From contig CAIMMA010000172.1 in the NCBI GenBank assembly GCA_903842475.1, positions 1 through 8,394 on the forward strand: a DNA stretch of 8,394 nucleotides. Direction: 5' to 3'. The position numbers were made by a program, and so were the translations under genes. The notes under the pieces were generated by a model. The model ran no database searches. It saw nothing but the letters and a program-made list of their open reading frames with translations, and was not told where the DNA came from. Origin of the DNA: an uncultured bacterium. GTDB lineage: Bacteria > Desulfobacterota > Desulfobulbia > Desulfobulbales > Desulfobulbaceae. This document shows positions 1 to 6,784 of the stretch, one piece after another; the first letter of the stretch is position 1, and each line of letters opens with the position of its first letter.

Positions 1-1082
1 CGGTGCGGATCATGGAGGTCTGCGGCACCCACACCATGTCGATCTTCCGCCATGGCATCCGCTCGCTGCTGCCTGAAAGCCTCACCCTGCTCTCCGGCCC
101 CGGCTGCCCGGTCTGCGTCACCCCGGCCAGCCATATCGACGCTTTTATCAAAGCCGCGCACTTGGCCCGGGTGACCATCGCCACCTTCGGCGACCTGATC
201 CGGGTGCCGGGCAGCGAAGGGTCCTTGGCCACGGCGCGCGCCGGCGGTGCCAGGGTGGAGATCGTCTACTCGCCCATGGACGCCTTGACCCTGGCCGCAA
301 AGGAACCGGAGCGCACCGTTCTTTTTCCGGCCATCGGCTTTGAGACCACCGCCCCGACCATCGCCGCCACCATTCTCCAGGCGGAACGGTCCGGGATCGC
401 CAATTTCATGATCATCGCCGCCTGCAAGACCATGCCCCGAGCCCTGGAGGCCCTGATGGCCGATCCGGAGCTGCGGGTCGACGGCCTGCTCTGCCCCGGA
501 CACGTCAGCGCCATCATCGGTGCCGACAGCTACCGCCCCTTGGCCGAACGTTTTCAGCTGGGCTGCGCGGTGGCCGGTTTCGAGCCCGCCGACATCCTGG
601 CCGGGTTGCTGGCGCTGATCAGACAGATCAATGCACGCGCCCCCAAAATCGACAACTGCTACACCAGGGCGGTAACCAACGAGGGCAACACCAAGGCCCA
701 AGCTCTGCTCAACGAGGTCTTTGAACCGGCCGACAGCGAATGGCGGGGACTGGGGACCATCCCGGGCAGCGGCCTGGTGCTGCGCGAAAAATACCGACGC
801 TTTGACGGTCTGCACCAACTGGCGATCCCGCTGTTGCCGTCCAGGGAACCCAAGGGTTGCCGCTGCGGCGACATCCTCAAGGGCCGTTTACTGCCGCCGG
901 ATTGTCCGCTCTACGGCACGGCCTGCACCCCATTGCAGCCCATCGGCCCTTGTATGGTCTCCAACGAAGGCACCTGCGCCGCCTATTACCGCTACAGCGG
1001 GCACAAAGAAAGCCGACTCAAAAAGAACGGGCCCCAAACCGCATCCATTTCGCCTGTGGACATTCCGCCGCAAGCCGTTTAA
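1..1082 (+). CDS. hypD: Hydrogenase maturation protein HypD (5' partial)
   Basis: HypD is the iron-sulfur scaffold on which, with HypC, the Fe(CN)2CO unit of [NiFe]-hydrogenase is assembled in the cytoplasm. The frame is open from the left edge; 359 codons are visible counting from the GTG at 3. Visible signatures (numbered from that codon) are EVCGTHT with Cys7, GPGCPVC with Cys35 and Cys38, GFETTAPT near 112-119, LCPGHVSAIIG near 163-173 and PGSGLVLR near 254-261. A C-terminal cysteine cluster follows (C286, C288, C301, C308, C317, C325) that should hold the [4Fe-4S] cluster. The 28-residue spacing from Cys7 to Cys35 equals E. coli HypD Cys41 to Cys69, so about 34 N-terminal residues lie outside the window and the GTG at 3 is probably an internal Val codon. 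It ends in TAA, 113 nt before hypE. Family assignment is certain; the true start is not visible. Confidence 0.97.
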   Translation, partial: VRIMEVCGTHTMSIFRHGIRSLLPESLTLLSGPGCPVCVTPASHIDAFIKAAHLARVTIATFGDLIRVPGSEGSLATARAGGARVEIVYSPMDALTLAAKEPERTVLFPAIGFETTAPTIAATILQAERSGIANFMIIAACKTMPRALEALMADPELRVDGLLCPGHVSAIIGADSYRPLAERFQLGCAVAGFEPADILAGLLALIRQINARAPKIDNCYTRAVTNEGNTKAQALLNEVFEPADSEWRGLGTIPGSGLVLREKYRRFDGLHQLAIPLLPSREPKGCRCGDILKGRLLPPDCPLYGTACTPLQPIGPCMVSNEGTCAAYYRYSGHKESRLKKNGPQTASISPVDIPPQAV

Positions 1083-1111
1083 CCTGTCAGGAGTGAAAAA
1101 TTTCTTCATCG

Positions 1112-1141
1112 ACGTACGTAACATATTAATGTCAATATGTT
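1112..1141. repeat. Two abutting palindromes in the hypD-hypE spacer
   Basis: The 113-nt spacer between hypD and hypE is much more AT-rich than its neighbours. It holds a perfect 8-bp palindrome acgtacgt (1112-1119), directly followed by an inverted repeat with 8-bp perfect arms, aacatatt (1120-1127) and aatatgtt (1134-1141), around a 6-nt centre. There is no GC-rich stem or T-run, so it is unlikely to be an intrinsic terminator. The dyad could be an operator for an internal hypE promoter or an RNA processing site. The symmetry is seen directly; the role is inference. Confidence 0.5.
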
Positions 1142-1195
1142 TTAACCAACAAGACCACAATTTAACAGCTCCAACAACCTGAGCAATGACTCTCC

Positions 1196-2212
1196 ATGAA
1201 AGCAGATTCGATCATCAGTCTTGACCATGGCAGCGGCGGACTGGCCAGCCAGAATCTCATCAGCGGCCTGTTCCTCAAATACCTGACCTGTCCGCAGCTC
1301 CGGGACCTGGAAGATTGCGCTATACTCGGCGAATATGCCGGACGGATTGCCTTTTCCACCGACAGCTACGTGGTGGATCCGCTCTTTTTCCCGGGCGGCA
1401 ATATCGGCGAACTGGCGGTCCACGGCACCATCAACGACCTGGCCATGCGCGGGGCCCGCCCCATAGCCCTCAGCCTGGCCCTGATCATCGAAGAAGGCTT
1501 TCCCATCGCCGACCTGGAACGGATTATCGCCTCAATGGGCCGCGCCTCCGAAGAGGCCGGAGTGGCGATTGTCACCGGCGACACCAAAGTCGTGCCCAGG
1601 GGCAAGGCGGACAAGCTGTTCATCAACACCACCGGCATCGGCATCGCCTCGCATCGCCATGATATTTCAGGAAAAAAAGCCATGCCCGGTGACGCGGTCC
1701 TGATCTCCGGCACCCTGGCCGACCACGGGATCACCATCATGAGCAGCCAGGCCGGAATCGCCATTGACGGCGATATTGCCAGCGACACCCAGCCGCTGCA
1801 CCGCCTGATCGGCGCCCTGCTCGAAGACGATCCCGCCCGGGTGCATGTTCTCCGCGATCCGACCCGGGGCGGCCTGGCCACCACGCTCTGCGAAATCGCC
1901 CGGGCCTCGAGCGTCACCATCACCATTGAAGAAGAGCGGTTGCCGATCCGCCCGGCAGTCAATGCCGCCTGCGAACTGATCGGCCTGGACCCGCTCTATC
2001 TGGCCAACGAGGGCAAATGCATTATCATCTGCGACCAGGATGGGGCCGAAGAGGTGCTCCAATTGATCCGCCGCATGCCCGAGGGCAAGGATGCTGCCCT
2101 GATCGGCTGGGTTCGGGAAAGAGGCGAGGGCCGGGTCAGCCTGACCACCCGGATCGGCGGTTCCCGCCTGCTCGAACCGCTCACCGGGCACCCGTTGCCA
2201 CGGATTTGCTGA
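1196..2212 (+). CDS. hypE: Hydrogenase maturation protein HypE (carbamoyl dehydratase)
   Basis: HypE takes a carbamoyl group from HypF onto its C-terminal cysteine, dehydrates it with ATP to a thiocyanate, and passes cyanide to iron on HypC-HypD. The 338-aa protein is of normal family length. It opens with LDHGSGG (residues 9-15), has FSTDSYVVDPLFFPGG near 53-68, a GDTKVVPRG motif near 128-136 typical of the PurM/AIR-synthase-like ATP-binding fold, and ends exactly in PRIC, so Cys338 is the carrier residue. The ATG at 1196 places HGSGG at the usual distance from the N-terminus. No clear Shine-Dalgarno precedes it; an ATG at 1186 is in another frame. The gene is separated from hypD by 113 nt with palindromes and followed by hypA after 39 nt. 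All expected key residues are present. Confidence 0.97.
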   Translation: MKADSIISLDHGSGGLASQNLISGLFLKYLTCPQLRDLEDCAILGEYAGRIAFSTDSYVVDPLFFPGGNIGELAVHGTINDLAMRGARPIALSLALIIEEGFPIADLERIIASMGRASEEAGVAIVTGDTKVVPRGKADKLFINTTGIGIASHRHDISGKKAMPGDAVLISGTLADHGITIMSSQAGIAIDGDIASDTQPLHRLIGALLEDDPARVHVLRDPTRGGLATTLCEIARASSVTITIEEERLPIRPAVNAACELIGLDPLYLANEGKCIIICDQDGAEEVLQLIRRMPEGKDAALIGWVRERGEGRVSLTTRIGGSRLLEPLTGHPLPRIC

Positions 2213-2251
2213 TCCTTGCCGCCTCCCCCCGAAACAGGAGCTTGAACACCG

Positions 2252-2638
2252 ATGCATGAACTCTCGCTGGCCCAGAGCCTGATCGACCAATTGCTTGATC
2301 TTGCCCGGGAAAACCAGGCTGTACGAATCAACCGGGCCCTGGTCACCCTGGGTCCCTTTTCCGGAGTTGTCCGGGATTCTTTTGAGTTTGGCTTCAATAT
2401 CCTTAAAGAATCCCATGAGATAACCCGCAAGGCCGTGCTGGAGCTGGAAACCCCGGACCCGGTCTACATCTGCCTTGACTGCGAAAAAGTGGCGGTCATC
2501 CCTTTTGCCACCCAAAACGACCAGATGGAGATGTCGCCCGGCTATCCCTATCCGAAAAAATGTCCCTGGTGCTGCTTAACCCGGCTCTCACCCAAAGGCG
2601 GGACCGAACTCATCCTTAACCAAGTTGAAATGGAGTAA
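2252..2638 (+). CDS. hypA: Hydrogenase nickel incorporation protein HypA
   Basis: HypA delivers nickel, with the GTPase HypB, to the large subunit of [NiFe]-hydrogenase after the iron unit is in place. The 128-aa product begins Met-His-Glu, the conserved N-terminal nickel site (His2). Its structural zinc site is made of two CxxC pairs, Cys74/Cys77 and Cys104/Cys107, with an extra Cys108. The 26 residues between the pairs are about twice the 12 usual in bacterial HypA/HybF and nearer the longer loop of Thermococcus HypA, which explains a length above the common 113-118 aa. The start is fixed by the MHE motif; AGGAG at 2236-2240 lies 11 nt upstream, a rather long spacing. It ends 4 nt before the hypB start, implying co-translation. 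Confidence 0.95.
   Translation: MHELSLAQSLIDQLLDLARENQAVRINRALVTLGPFSGVVRDSFEFGFNILKESHEITRKAVLELETPDPVYICLDCEKVAVIPFATQNDQMEMSPGYPYPKKCPWCCLTRLSPKGGTELILNQVEME
2632..2635 (+). promoter_or_regulatory. Shine-Dalgarno that fixes the hypB start
   Basis: GGAG lies 7 nt before the ATG at 2643, inside the last codons of hypA. It supports the ATG at 2643, giving the family-typical MCDTCGC N-terminus, over the in-frame ATG at 2625, which would add six residues and overlap hypA. Confidence 0.7.
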
Positions 2639-2642
2639 TCTC

Positions 2643-3353
2643 ATGTGCGATACCTGCGGCTGTCAATTGCACCACCATCATCATGCCGACGCTAAAATAG
2701 TCGAGGTGAACCAGAGCCTGCTGGCAGCCAACCAGAAACAAGCCGAGTCCAACCGGCATCATATTGAGCAGATGGGGGCCGTGGCCATCAACCTGATCTC
2801 CAGCCCCGGCTCGGGAAAAACCACGCTGCTGGAACGAACCATCGAGCTGCTCAAAGACACCGTCCGGATCGGAGTGATCGAGGGCGATATCGAGACCGAG
2901 CGCGACGCCGACCGCATCCGGGCCAAGGGCGTGCCGGCGGTGCAGCTGACCACCGGCGGCGCCTGTCACCTCGATGCGCCGATCGTCCATGGCGGCCTCC
3001 ATGTGCTGGAACATCTGGCCAAGGGCGGCAAATACGATCTCATTTTTATCGAGAATGTCGGCAACCTGGTCTGCCCGGCCACCTTTGACCTGGGCGAACA
3101 CCAGCGGGTGGTCCTGCTGTCGGTGCCGGAAGGCTCGGATAAACCGGCCAAATATCCGGCCACTTTCCGCAGCGCCGACCTGATGCTGATCACCAAAACC
3201 GACCTGGTGCCCTACTTCGACTTCTCCATGGATGAGGCCACCAAGGAGGCGGGCATCCTCAAACCCGGCCTGGAAATCCTCCCTCTTTCCGCCACCACCG
3301 GCGACGGCTTTGAGCGCTGGATTGCCTACCTAAACGGGTTGCTCAAACGATAA
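2643..3353 (+). CDS. hypB: Hydrogenase nickel incorporation GTPase HypB
   Basis: HypB is a SIMIBI-class GTPase whose GTP-dependent dimerisation drives nickel handover with HypA. The 236-aa protein begins with the CxxCGC high-affinity nickel motif (Cys2, Cys5, Cys7), then five consecutive histidines (10-14). The G domain follows: P-loop SSPGSGKTT near 53-61, GDIETERDADRI near 81-92, the dimer-interface metal site with Cys108-His109 in TGGACHL and Cys144 in NVGNLVC, and TKTD at 185-188 as the guanine-specificity motif. The histidine tract is short compared with rhizobial or cyanobacterial HypB. The ATG at 2643 is preferred because of its ribosome-binding site and MCDTCGC. It is the last visible gene of the hyp run; a GC-rich hairpin lies 20 nt past the stop. 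Confidence 0.97.
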   Translation: MCDTCGCQLHHHHHADAKIVEVNQSLLAANQKQAESNRHHIEQMGAVAINLISSPGSGKTTLLERTIELLKDTVRIGVIEGDIETERDADRIRAKGVPAVQLTTGGACHLDAPIVHGGLHVLEHLAKGGKYDLIFIENVGNLVCPATFDLGEHQRVVLLSVPEGSDKPAKYPATFRSADLMLITKTDLVPYFDFSMDEATKEAGILKPGLEILPLSATTGDGFERWIAYLNGLLKR

Positions 3354-3373
3354 ACCCGGTTCCCATCCACCTG

Positions 3374-3394
3374 CCCGCCGGCTTTGCCGGCGGG
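3374..3394 (+). terminator. GC-rich hairpin downstream of hypB
   Basis: A perfect 9-bp inverted repeat, cccgccggc (3374-3382) and gccggcggg (3386-3394), closes on a ttt loop 20 nt after the hypB stop. No T-run follows, so it is not a textbook Rho-independent terminator; it may stabilise the mRNA 3' end or pause polymerase. The stem is certain, the role is inference. Confidence 0.4.
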
Positions 3395-3626
3395 TACGGC
3401 GACCACCCACGATCACCCCTGCAGACACGCCTGCAATCCCCTGGCAACGGCTCCGCCGCCGTTCCCCCTAACTTCCTAACTTCTTCCAAGCTGCCGCTTT
3501 ATCGGTTCCTTTTCCTGTCAATTTGGTGGCAAAACAGTTGGGACGTTCACCTTGTGTAAAGAAAAAAAATGTGCTGAATTTTCAGTATAGTTAGACGATC
3601 GGCAAGGGCGCCAAACCAGGTTTGCG

Positions 3627-3654
3627 TTGCAATGTCTCGAATTTGTGTTATTTT
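3627..3654 (+). promoter_or_regulatory. Weak promoter candidate for the RlpA-like gene
   Basis: TTGCAA (3627-3632) and TATTTT (3649-3654) are 16 nt apart and each matches 4 of 6 sigma70 consensus positions. The predicted start near 3661 would give a leader of about 48 nt. An overlapping alternative, TTGCGT with TGTTAT, fits about as well, so this is only a suggestion. Confidence 0.25.
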
Positions 3655-3708
3655 ACCTCATCTTGAAAGAAAAAGCCCCCCACGACTTCAACTTGAGAGA
3701 AAGGCAAT

Positions 3709-4179
3709 ATGCACACCACCAAGCTCGTTTTCATGGTATTGATCGGCTTGGCGATGATTGATTTTTCCACCGGGCAATCACTCAACGCAGCCACCACGAT
3801 CAAGATAGCAGAACTCTCGTTCGCCGCCACCAACCAATTCGCATTCCCCCCTTCCCCCCCGGATAAACCCCGTAAATTGATGGATGGATTGGCCTCCGTG
3901 TATGCAAGTAAGTTTAGCGGCAGAAAGACCGCAAGCGGTCAAAAGTTCTGTCAGAATAGACTGACCGCTGCACACCGGTCGCTTCCTCTTGGCACGAAAG
4001 TGCTCGTCACCAACATCCACAACCTCATGTCGGTCGAAGTGAGTATTAACGACCGCGGCCCATGGCCGGCTGGTCGCGTCATCGATCTGTCGGAAGCAGC
4101 GGCGGCGAAAATCGGCATAAAGAAGACCGGAAACGCGCTGGTTACCTTGGAAGTTGTCAGCGAGACGACGGAAGGCTAG
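3709..4179 (+). CDS. RlpA-like secreted double-psi beta-barrel protein
   Basis: This 156-aa protein resembles the RlpA (septal ring lytic transglycosylase) family acting on peptidoglycan in the envelope. Residues 1-27 form a Sec-type signal peptide with a hydrophobic core (about 6-18) and possible cleavage after Ala27 or Ala28. No lipobox cysteine is present, so it should be soluble in the periplasm rather than a lipoprotein. Residues 59-150 carry the double-psi barrel: GLASVYASKFSG, RKTASG, LTAAHRSLPLGTKVLVTN, INDRGPWPAGRVIDLS. His89 and Asp115 are 26 residues apart, matching the catalytic pair His131/Asp157 of Pseudomonas RlpA. The usual Trp of the ASWYG motif is Val here. There is no C-terminal SPOR domain, so septal targeting is not evident. 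AGAAAGG at 3698-3704 is a suitable ribosome-binding site. It stands alone and converges on katG. Lytic activity is inferred from the motif. Confidence 0.88.
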   Translation: MHTTKLVFMVLIGLAMIDFSTGQSLNAATTIKIAELSFAATNQFAFPPSPPDKPRKLMDGLASVYASKFSGRKTASGQKFCQNRLTAAHRSLPLGTKVLVTNIHNLMSVEVSINDRGPWPAGRVIDLSEAAAAKIGIKKTGNALVTLEVVSETTEG

Positions 4180-4288
4180 CCCCCGGCAGAGCGTTTTCCA
4201 CACGTTACAGTCCCCCTGCCCCTTGAACAGCACACAGCAAGTGTTTTTCTGGATTTTCCCGGTATCAATGCTGGTGGTGGCCTAAACA

Positions 4289-4326
4289 AAGCGCGGTGTT
4301 TCAAGACAATCTGAAACACCGCGCTT
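4289..4326 (-). terminator. Rho-independent-type terminator, probably of katG
   Basis: A perfect inverted repeat with 15-bp arms (4289-4303 and 4312-4326) surrounds an 8-nt loop; the arm core is gcgcggtgtttca. Read on the minus strand, the stem is followed by a T-rich tgttta flank. On the plus strand no T-run follows. It sits between the convergent RlpA-like gene and katG, 125 nt beyond the katG stop, so it fits best as the katG terminator and may also block read-through from the other side. Confidence 0.7.
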
Positions 4327-4451
4327 ATGTGTCGTCAATAACTTCCTCGAGCCTGGAAACATCCCTGGAGGTGTGGCGGCAAACCTCTCAATCCACCACG
4401 TCCCAGTACAGAAGACGCTTCAACAGCACTCAAAGGCTTTTTTCCCTACGA

Positions 4452-6623
4452 TCAGGCAAGATCGAAGCGGTCAAGGTGCATCACCTTATTCCACGCCGCT
4501 ACAAAGTCATTCACAAACTTCTCCTGGGAATCCTCGCTTCCGTAGACCTCCGCCAGGGCGCGGAGTTCGGAATTTGCACCGAAAATGAGATCGACCCGGG
4601 TGCCTGTCCACTTGCGTGCACCCGTCGTGCGATCACTGCCCTCGAAGATGTTTTCATCTACCGAGGACGCCTTCCAGACCGTACTCATATCGAGCAGGTT
4701 CACGAAGAAGTCATTGGTCAGCGTCTCCGGACGGTTGGTGAACACACCGTGCCGGGTCTGGCCGAAGTTGGCGTTCAAGGCCCGCAGGCCGCCAACCAGC
4801 ACCGTCATTTCCGGCGGCGTCAGGGTCAGCAGTTGCGCCCGATCAACCAGCATTTCTTCAGCAGGGACGATGTATTTGGCCTTGAGGTAGTTGCGGAAAC
4901 CATCCGCCTCAGGCTCAAGGACAGCAAAGGACGCCACATCGGTCTGTTCCTGCGTGGCATCCATGCGTCCCGGTGTGAAGGGAACCGTCACCTCGTGACC
5001 ACCATTCTTCGCTGCTTGCTCAATGCCAGCGCAACCCGCCAACACGATCAGGTCAGCGAGAGAGACCTTTTTGCTGCAGGCACTTTGAATGCCCTCGAGG
5101 GTTTTCAGCACTTTAGCCAATTGATCCGGCTGGTTGACCTGCCAATCTTTCTGGGGTGCCAGGCGAATACGCGCCCCATTCGCCCCGCCGCGCATGTCGG
5201 AGCCACGGAAGGTGGAGGCCGAGGCCCAGGCGGTTGCAACCAGCTCGGAGACGGACAGGCCGGACGCCAGAATGTTCTTTTTCAGGGCGGCGATGTCACT
5301 GGCATCGATCAGCGCATGATCGACCGCAGGAATGGGGTCTTGCCAGATGAGTTCTTCCGCGGGCACTTCCGGTCCGAGATAGCGGGCGCGAGGGCCCATG
5401 TCACGGTGGGTCAGCTTGAACCAGGCCCGGGCAAAGGCATCCGCAAATTCCTGGGGATTGGCCAGATAACGCCGGGCAATTGGCTCGTAGATGGGGTCGA
5501 AGCGGAGGGACAGGTCGGCCGTGGTCATCATCGGTCGGCGTTTTTTCGACGGATCGTGCGCGTCAACCACCAGGTCCTCATCGTCCACGTCCTTTGCCAG
5601 CCACTGATTGGCGCCGGCCGGACTTTTGACGAGTTCCCACTCGTATTTGAACAATACCTTCAGGTAGCCCATGTCCCAGGTGGTCGGGTTCGGTTTCCAG
5701 GCACCCTCGATGCCGCTGCTGATGGTATCACCGCCTTTACCGCTCTTGTAGCTGCTCTTCCAGCCCAACCCCTGTTCCTCGATAGGGGCGGCTTCGGGTT
5801 CAGGCCCCACATGCGAGGCATCGCCTGCGCCGTGGCATTTGCCGAAGGTGTGCCCGCCAGCCACCAGCGCGACGGTCTCTTCGTCGTTCATGGCCATGCG
5901 GGCGAAGGTCTCCCGAACATCACGGCCCGAGGCAACCGGGTCGGGATTGCCGTTCGGCCCTTCCGGGTTCACATAAATCAAACCCATCTGCACGGCGGCA
6001 AGGGTATTTTCCAGTTCCCGATTGCCTGAATAACGTTCGTCACCCAGCCAGGTATCTTCAGCCCCCCAATAGATGTCCTTTTCCGGTTCCCAGATGTCCT
6101 CACGCCCGCCGCCAAAACCGAACGTCTTGAATCCCATTGATTCCAGAGCGACATTGCCGGTGAGAATCAACAGGTCGGCCCAGGAGAGTTTCCGGCCATA
6201 CTTTTTCTTGATCGGCCAAAGCAGCCGGCGTGCCTTGTCGAGGTTAACGTTATCAGGCCAACTGTTGACCGGGGCGAAGCGTTGGTTGCCATTCCCTCCG
6301 CCGCCTCGGCCGTCCGCGGTGCGGTAGGTGCCGGCGCTGTGCCAGGCCATACGGATAAAAAAACCGCCGTAGTGTCCCCAGTCGGCCGGCCACCAGTCTT
6401 GTGAATCTGTCATCAGTGCGTGGAGATCCTTTTTCACTGCATCGAGATCCAAACTTTTGAAGGCTTCAGCATAATTGAACTCTTGCCCCATGGGATTGGA
6501 TTTAGAGGAATGCTGACGCAGCATATCAAGCTGCAGCCGTTCCGGCCACCAGTCACGGTTCGACCTTCTCGCTGGGCGCTGATTGGTTTTTCCTGTTACC
6601 GGACACTTGCCTTCTCCACTCAT
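4452..6623 (-). CDS. katG: Catalase-peroxidase KatG
   Basis: KatG is a bifunctional haem enzyme that dismutates hydrogen peroxide and has broad peroxidase activity. The 723-aa protein has the usual length. The N-terminal haem domain carries distal Arg91, Trp94 and His95 (RMAWHSAGTYR), proximal His258 (VALVAGGHTFGKCHG), and Trp316 and Asp376 (DLSLRFDPIY), whose 60-residue spacing equals M. tuberculosis Trp321/Asp381. The Met-Tyr-Trp adduct needed for catalase activity is predicted from Trp94, Tyr217 (GLIYVNPEGP) and Met243 (FARMAMND). The C-terminal half is the degenerate second peroxidase domain that supports folding. The ATG at 6623 is chosen because GGAGGT lies 6 nt upstream and the protein then starts MSGEGKCPVTGK; an upstream in-frame start at 6716 would add 31 residues unlike KatG and read through the ribosome-binding site. 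There is no export signal. perR lies 161 nt upstream on the same strand, so peroxide-responsive control is likely. Confidence 0.98.
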   Translation of the reverse strand: MSGEGKCPVTGKTNQRPARRSNRDWWPERLQLDMLRQHSSKSNPMGQEFNYAEAFKSLDLDAVKKDLHALMTDSQDWWPADWGHYGGFFIRMAWHSAGTYRTADGRGGGGNGNQRFAPVNSWPDNVNLDKARRLLWPIKKKYGRKLSWADLLILTGNVALESMGFKTFGFGGGREDIWEPEKDIYWGAEDTWLGDERYSGNRELENTLAAVQMGLIYVNPEGPNGNPDPVASGRDVRETFARMAMNDEETVALVAGGHTFGKCHGAGDASHVGPEPEAAPIEEQGLGWKSSYKSGKGGDTISSGIEGAWKPNPTTWDMGYLKVLFKYEWELVKSPAGANQWLAKDVDDEDLVVDAHDPSKKRRPMMTTADLSLRFDPIYEPIARRYLANPQEFADAFARAWFKLTHRDMGPRARYLGPEVPAEELIWQDPIPAVDHALIDASDIAALKKNILASGLSVSELVATAWASASTFRGSDMRGGANGARIRLAPQKDWQVNQPDQLAKVLKTLEGIQSACSKKVSLADLIVLAGCAGIEQAAKNGGHEVTVPFTPGRMDATQEQTDVASFAVLEPEADGFRNYLKAKYIVPAEEMLVDRAQLLTLTPPEMTVLVGGLRALNANFGQTRHGVFTNRPETLTNDFFVNLLDMSTVWKASSVDENIFEGSDRTTGARKWTGTRVDLIFGANSELRALAEVYGSEDSQEKFVNDFVAAWNKVMHLDRFDLA

Positions 6624-6629
6624 ACTGTT

Positions 6630-6635
6630 ACCTCC
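6630..6635 (-). promoter_or_regulatory. Strong Shine-Dalgarno of katG
   Basis: On the minus strand GGGAGGT ends 6 nt before the ATG at 6623. GGAGGT is a perfect complement to the 16S rRNA 3' end and decides the katG start. Confidence 0.85.
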
Positions 6636-6727
6636 CTTGGTTGTGTGATTTATGAACGACACTGCCATTGCTGCCAGGCATGGATCTTTGGCATATGTTT
6701 GTGATGAGGGCTCCAATCGACTCCGGG

Positions 6728-6756
6728 ATTACACAAGCTCTCCATGCTCAATGCAA
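6728..6756 (-). promoter_or_regulatory. Candidate katG promoter
   Basis: Minus-strand TTGCAT (6756-6751) and TGTAAT (6733-6728) are separated by exactly 17 nt; the -10 matches consensus at 5 of 6 positions, the -35 at 3 of 6. The predicted transcript would start near 6721, about 100 nt before katG. This would let katG be transcribed apart from perR. I found no convincing PerR-type palindrome beside it. Confidence 0.4.
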
Positions 6757-6784
6757 CAAGCGCCGCATGGACCGGTTAAAGGAT

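Larger units (their letters stand above)
3354..3708. other. Gene-free spacer between hypB and the RlpA-like gene
   Basis: I see no credible coding region in these 355 nt. The left half is C-rich and holds two hairpins: the one annotated at 3374-3394, and a smaller one with arms aacggc (3446-3451) and gccgtt (3458-3463). The right half is AT-richer, with a short dyad ctgaa-tt-ttcag near 3574-3585, a TATAGT at 3586-3591 lacking a matching -35, and the promoter candidate at 3627-3654. Confidence 0.6.

Noticed and set aside
1667..2515. 282-codon minus-strand frame across hypE and hypA
   Set aside because: It is the antisense shadow of two well-supported genes and its product is low-complexity with no family signature.
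3990..4005. sigma54-like TGGCAC-N5-TGCTC
   Set aside because: It lies inside the RlpA-like gene with no gene start nearby, and the -12 part is a poor match.
4231..4248. Weak stem followed by five T after the RlpA-like gene
   Set aside because: The stem is only 4 bp (acac/gtgt), too short to call a terminator.
4296..6029. 577-codon open frame on the + strand opposite katG
   Set aside because: Its translation has no recognisable domain and it lies wholly antisense to a gene with all KatG active-site residues. Long antisense frames are common in GC-rich genes because of codon bias.
6624..6716. Upstream in-frame start adding 31 residues to KatG
   Set aside because: The extension covers the strong Shine-Dalgarno and has no resemblance to KatG N-termini.
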